8,280 bases of DNA, taken from assembly GCA_025936195.1 (NCBI GenBank), contig JAICTW010000080.1, positions 1 to 8,280 on the forward strand, in the 5' to 3' direction. Below, piece after piece: positions 6,320-8,280 of the stretch (the first letter of the stretch is position 1; each line of letters opens with the position of its first letter). The notes beneath the pieces are model-generated. The model saw only the letters and a program-made list of their open reading frames with translations. It had not been told where the DNA came from and ran no database searches. A program made the translations under genes and the position numbers. The stretch is from Flavisolibacter sp. (GTDB lineage Bacteria; Bacteroidota; Bacteroidia; Chitinophagales; Chitinophagaceae).

Positions 6320-6874
6320 TTAATGATTTTTGATGTAATCCTCTATTTTTTTTACGGCGTGGTGATAGCTTGCTTTTAATGCGCCTTCACTCGTTTCAAG
6401 CACCCGGCTCATCTCTTCGTAAGGCATTTCATCGTAATACCTCAGACCAAAAACAATCTTTTGCTTTTCAGGTAATTGTTGAATGGCCAATTGCAGTTTC
6501 CACTCCAGCTTGTTAGGATCAAAATGCTTATCGGCCTTGATCTTATTACTGAGTCCGGTTTCCACATCGCTGAGGCTAACGGAACTGCGTTTTTTTTGCT
6601 GTTCCAGAAACGTTAGGCTTTCATTAGTGGCTATGCGGTAAAGCCAGGTATACAATTGCGAGTCTTCCCTGAAATTCTCCAGTCCGTTCCAAACCCTGAT
6701 GAAAACATTTTGCAAAACATCGTTCGCATCATCATGGTCCACCACCATCCGGCGAATATGCCAATACAGCTTTTCCTGGTATTTTTTCATAATGGCAGTA
6801 TAGGCTTGTTCCTTTGTTTGCGGTTGCCTGAACTGCATTAATAATTCTGCATCTGATCTGTCTGTCAAAGCCAT
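6320..6874 (-). CDS. ECF-subfamily RNA polymerase sigma factor
   Basis: ATG 6874-6872 to its stop at 6322-6320, 184 aa, normal for an ECF sigma factor, with only regions 2 and 4. Sigma-2 spans about residues 22-95: DANDVLQNVFIRVW (49-62) is the region 2.1/2.2 core-binding helix, and FREDSQLYTWLYRIATNE (68-85) covers the -10 recognition part. Sigma-4 spans about 125-180: LPEKQKIVFGLRYYDEM, then the helix-turn-helix PYEEMSRVLETSEGALKAS (151-169) that would contact the -35 element. It is the first gene of a three-gene minus-strand operon with an anti-sigma-like membrane protein and a periplasmic protein, so its activity is probably held down at the membrane and released by an envelope signal. 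Autoregulation is common in such operons but is not shown here. The target genes cannot be told from this window. Confidence 0.95.
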   Translation of the reverse strand: MALTDRSDAELLMQFRQPQTKEQAYTAIMKKYQEKLYWHIRRMVVDHDDANDVLQNVFIRVWNGLENFREDSQLYTWLYRIATNESLTFLEQQKKRSSVSLSDVETGLSNKIKADKHFDPNKLEWKLQLAIQQLPEKQKIVFGLRYYDEMPYEEMSRVLETSEGALKASYHHAVKKIEDYIKNH

Positions 6875-6915
6875 TAATTGAAATTTTGTTCCGGATAAAT
6901 GGATTTCGTGTGAAG

Positions 6916-6923
6916 TAAAGATA
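6916..6923 (-). promoter_or_regulatory. Weak candidate -7 box for the sigma operon
   Basis: On the minus strand TATCTTTA matches TAnnTTTG at all but the last base, about 42 bases upstream of the sigma start codon. I could not find a good -33 TTG at the proper distance. An ECF-type promoter used by the sigma factor itself remains possible. Confidence 0.25.
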
Positions 6924-6979
6924 AATTTTATGAGCTAATCTTCACCACTACTATTTCTTTCTTCGTTCAATAATAAGGG

Positions 6980-7011
6980 AAAAAGAAGCCGACGTTATCG
7001 TAACGGCTTCT
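6980..7011 (-). terminator. Candidate minus-strand terminator upstream of the sigma operon
   Basis: On the minus strand AGAAGCC (7011-7005) pairs with GGCTTCT (6990-6984), and an inner GTTA/TAAC helix closes a three-base loop. The T run is TTTTT (6984-6980), its first T being also the last base of the stem. It would stop transcripts arriving from the transketolase side before they enter the sigma operon. Confidence 0.55.
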
Positions 7012-7154
7012 CTATAGCCAATCCTTTTTGTTATGAATTCTTTTCTTGCGCCTTGTTTGGCTCGACAGGGATCTCACTCTTGTACGTTCAAGCATTCTAT
7101 TCAGTATATTCGACGCTCACTACTGCTTTCAATCATTCACTACAGTTCAAGGCA

Positions 7155-7182
7155 AAGATTCCTCCTTACGTTGGTATGACAA
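7155..7182. repeat. Probable interspersed intergenic repeat
   Basis: AAGATTCCTCCTTACG followed by TTGGTATGACAA looks like a diverged copy of the 'gattcctcct..cgt.ggaatgaca' element that I recall as recurring between genes in Chitinophagaceae and relatives. Recognition is from memory, and only one copy lies in this window. Confidence 0.4.
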
Positions 7183-7369
7183 TAGGGAAAGCTTTCATTG
7201 ATTTCTGAACTTTCTGATTGTTGGAGAGTTTGTAATCTATAAACACTCTACTTGACACCTCGAGGTATGAGGAATCCAGGCTAAACACTCAAAGAAAGAT
7301 TGTATTCTGAAATGAATGATTGTGCTATGCTTAATAAAATTCTAAGGCCCAAGTAAATGACTAACAAAG

Positions 7370-7401
7370 ATGATAGTAGTGATGTGCATTACTACTATCA
7401 T
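7370..7401. terminator. Long hairpin downstream of the transketolase gene
   Basis: ATGATAGTAGTGAT (7370-7383) pairs with ATTACTACTATCAT (7388-7401) over 14 bp, with one G-T pair, around GTGC. It starts about 50 bases past the transketolase stop on the minus strand. Neither side has a real T run, so it may be a 3'-end stabilising hairpin or a weak terminator. Confidence 0.4.
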
Positions 7402-7452
7402 TCTTCCACTTAAATATAGAGGCTCTAATAAAATTATGAAGGCGGTGATTCT

Positions 7453-8280
7453 TTAATAATCACCCAAAGTCTCCGGCAACTGAGCTAATGCGTTTTTCAG
7501 TTGTTCATCATTGGGTGCCACACCGTGCCAGTTGTGATCGTTCTCCATAAAATCAACCCCTTTACCCATTACCGTTCTCATGATAATGGCAATCGGTTTC
7601 CCTTTTCCTACTAAGGATTTTGCTTCAGTCAGTGTATGAACAACCTCATCCATATCGTTGCCGTTCATTTCAAGTGTGCGCCAGCCGAAGGCATCAAATT
7701 TTTCGCGAATGTTGCGAAGATCATTTATCTGATAGGTAGGCCCATCAATTTGCTGACCGTTCCAATCAATAGTGGAAATTAAATTGTCAACATTATGATT
7801 GGGTGCAAACATGATGGCTTCCCAGTTCTGCCCTTCCTGCAATTCCCCATCACCATGCAGCGAATACACCACATTGGTATCGTTATTCATTTTTTTAGCA
7901 AGCGCTGCACCAATGGCCACACTCATGCCTTGTCCTAATGAGCCTGTTGATATGCGTATGCCAGGTAATCCTTCATGCGTGGTAGGATGTCCCTGTAAAC
8001 GGGAATTGATTTTACGGAAGGTTGCTAATTCACTAATATCAAAATAGCCTGCGCGGGCAAGTGAAGAATAATAAACAGGAGATATATGGCCGTTTGAAAG
8101 CACGAATACGTCTTCATCCTTTGCATTCATATCAAAATGCTTTGGATCGTACTTCATTATTTTAAAAAACAAGGCAGTAAAAAAAAGCAATGGGGTATCC
8201 GGTACCGCCCAAAAGCCAGCCAGTTGCAGCGCTGCTATCGATAAGCAAAGCGCATAAAACAGCAGGTGATTTTTTTTCTC
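7453..8280 (-). CDS. Transketolase N-terminal subunit, 5' end replaced by foreign sequence
   Basis: The frame is open from the right edge to TAA 7455-7453 (275 codons visible). From about residue 33 (nt 8184) onward it is the N-terminal subunit of a split transketolase, the thiamine-diphosphate-binding half that works with a separate C-terminal subunit in the pentose phosphate pathway. Visible motifs are LSNGHISPV with H65 (E. coli H66 equivalent), STGSLGQG (111-118), GDGELQEG (143-150, cofactor/Mg site), WNGQQIDG (173-180) and the typical end WHGVAPNDEQ...LGDY. The roughly 38 residues that should come first, including the GHPGG motif, are absent. In their place residues 1-32 are hydrophobic and resemble a membrane glycosyltransferase. 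A start at TTG 8190 or ATG 8157 is possible on paper, but neither restores the family's N-terminus. The gene as written here is unlikely to make an active enzyme. Confidence 0.85.
   Translation of the reverse strand, partial: EKKNHLLFYALCLSIAALQLAGFWAVPDTPLLFFTALFFKIMKYDPKHFDMNAKDEDVFVLSNGHISPVYYSSLARAGYFDISELATFRKINSRLQGHPTTHEGLPGIRISTGSLGQGMSVAIGAALAKKMNNDTNVVYSLHGDGELQEGQNWEAIMFAPNHNVDNLISTIDWNGQQIDGPTYQINDLRNIREKFDAFGWRTLEMNGNDMDEVVHTLTEAKSLVGKGKPIAIIMRTVMGKGVDFMENDHNWHGVAPNDEQLKNALAQLPETLGDY
8164..8280 (-). other. Segment resembling a GT39-type membrane glycosyltransferase, fused in frame
   Basis: Read from the right edge, the in-frame sequence is KKNHLLFYALCLSIAAL (2-18), QLAGFWAVPDTPLLFF (19-34) and TALFF (35-39). 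The 'AVPDxPLLFFTALFF' pattern is one I know from Bacteroidota GT39 (dolichol-phosphate mannosyltransferase/ArnT-like) integral membrane proteins, where TM helices flank a PDxPLLFF loop. Transketolase N-subunits have FFTALYF or FFTALFF at the matching place, so the two families share a Phe-Phe-Thr-Ala-Leu-Phe-Phe stretch exactly at the join (nt 8184-8164). The identification is from memory of the motif. Confidence 0.55.

Larger units (their letters stand above)
7012..7443. other. Gene-free intergenic region
   Basis: No frame with coding character is visible. A 48-codon frame from ATG 7033 has no recognisable content and runs through the repeat-like sequence. The region holds a probable interspersed repeat (7155-7182), a perfect 10-bp palindrome ACCTCGAGGT (7257-7266) and a 14-bp hairpin (7370-7401), listed separately where they matter. 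Confidence 0.55.

Noticed and set aside
7033..7179. 48-codon plus-strand frame beginning at ATG 7033
   Set aside because: It passes through the repeat-like sequence, has no coding-like composition and lacks promoter or RBS support.
7257..7266. Perfect palindrome ACCTCGAGGT
   Set aside because: Ten bases, no second copy nearby and no gene start next to it; chance is a sufficient explanation.
1..8280. CRISPR array, tRNA, rRNA, transposase, phage or toxin-antitoxin module
   Set aside because: I looked for regular 25-40-base repeats, cloverleaf-like arms, transposase and integrase motifs and small paired toxin/antitoxin genes, and saw none.

Overview
The window looks like chromosomal DNA of a member of the Bacteroidota, most probably of the Chitinophagales/Chitinophagaceae type. 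The evidence is a moderately AT-rich composition, promoter-like boxes of the TAnnTTTG kind, a transketolase split into separate subunits, a CarB without the C-terminal allosteric domain, an M23 peptidase with the Bacteroidota-style insert, and an ECF sigma / membrane anti-sigma / small periplasmic protein cluster. The taxonomic call rests on remembered family traits, not on a database search.

Layout. (1) 1-787, minus: 5' part of an exported M23 (LytM-type) metallopeptidase that runs off the left edge. (2) 890-1460, plus: two small paralogous single-TM, YtxH-like proteins, closed by a strong terminator. (3) 1482-1685: a regulatory-looking stretch ahead of carB. It holds two intrinsic terminators, the second starting only a few bases after a perfect -7 box, then a period-8 AGTTC repeat and a large hairpin. 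(4) 1686-4508, plus: complete carB (carbamoyl-phosphate synthase large subunit), followed by a C5/G5 hairpin and a terminator. (5) 4612-5035: gene-free, with short degenerate repeats. (6) 6874-5115, minus: three tightly packed genes for an ECF sigma factor, a single-TM anti-sigma-like protein with three copies of a PYxVPxxYF motif, and a periplasmic Spy/CpxP-like helical protein, ending in a minus-strand terminator. (7) 6875-7452: gene-free, with hairpins and a probable interspersed repeat. (8) 7453-8280, minus: transketolase N-terminal subunit whose 5' end is replaced, in frame, by a segment resembling a GT39-type membrane glycosyltransferase.

How the genes work together. The sigma cluster is the clearest functional unit: a periplasmic helical protein probably reports envelope state through a membrane anti-sigma protein to a cytoplasmic ECF sigma factor. 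CarB (pyrimidine and arginine synthesis), transketolase (pentose phosphate pathway), the M23 hydrolase (cell wall) and the YtxH-like pair are housekeeping or envelope genes with no obvious joint role.

The most notable points are the glycosyltransferase/transketolase junction at about 8164-8184, which is either a real recombination or, more likely, an assembly chimera close to a contig end; the repeat-built anti-sigma protein; and the promoter-plus-immediate-terminator arrangement upstream of carB. I saw no CRISPR array, tRNA, rRNA, transposase or phage module.
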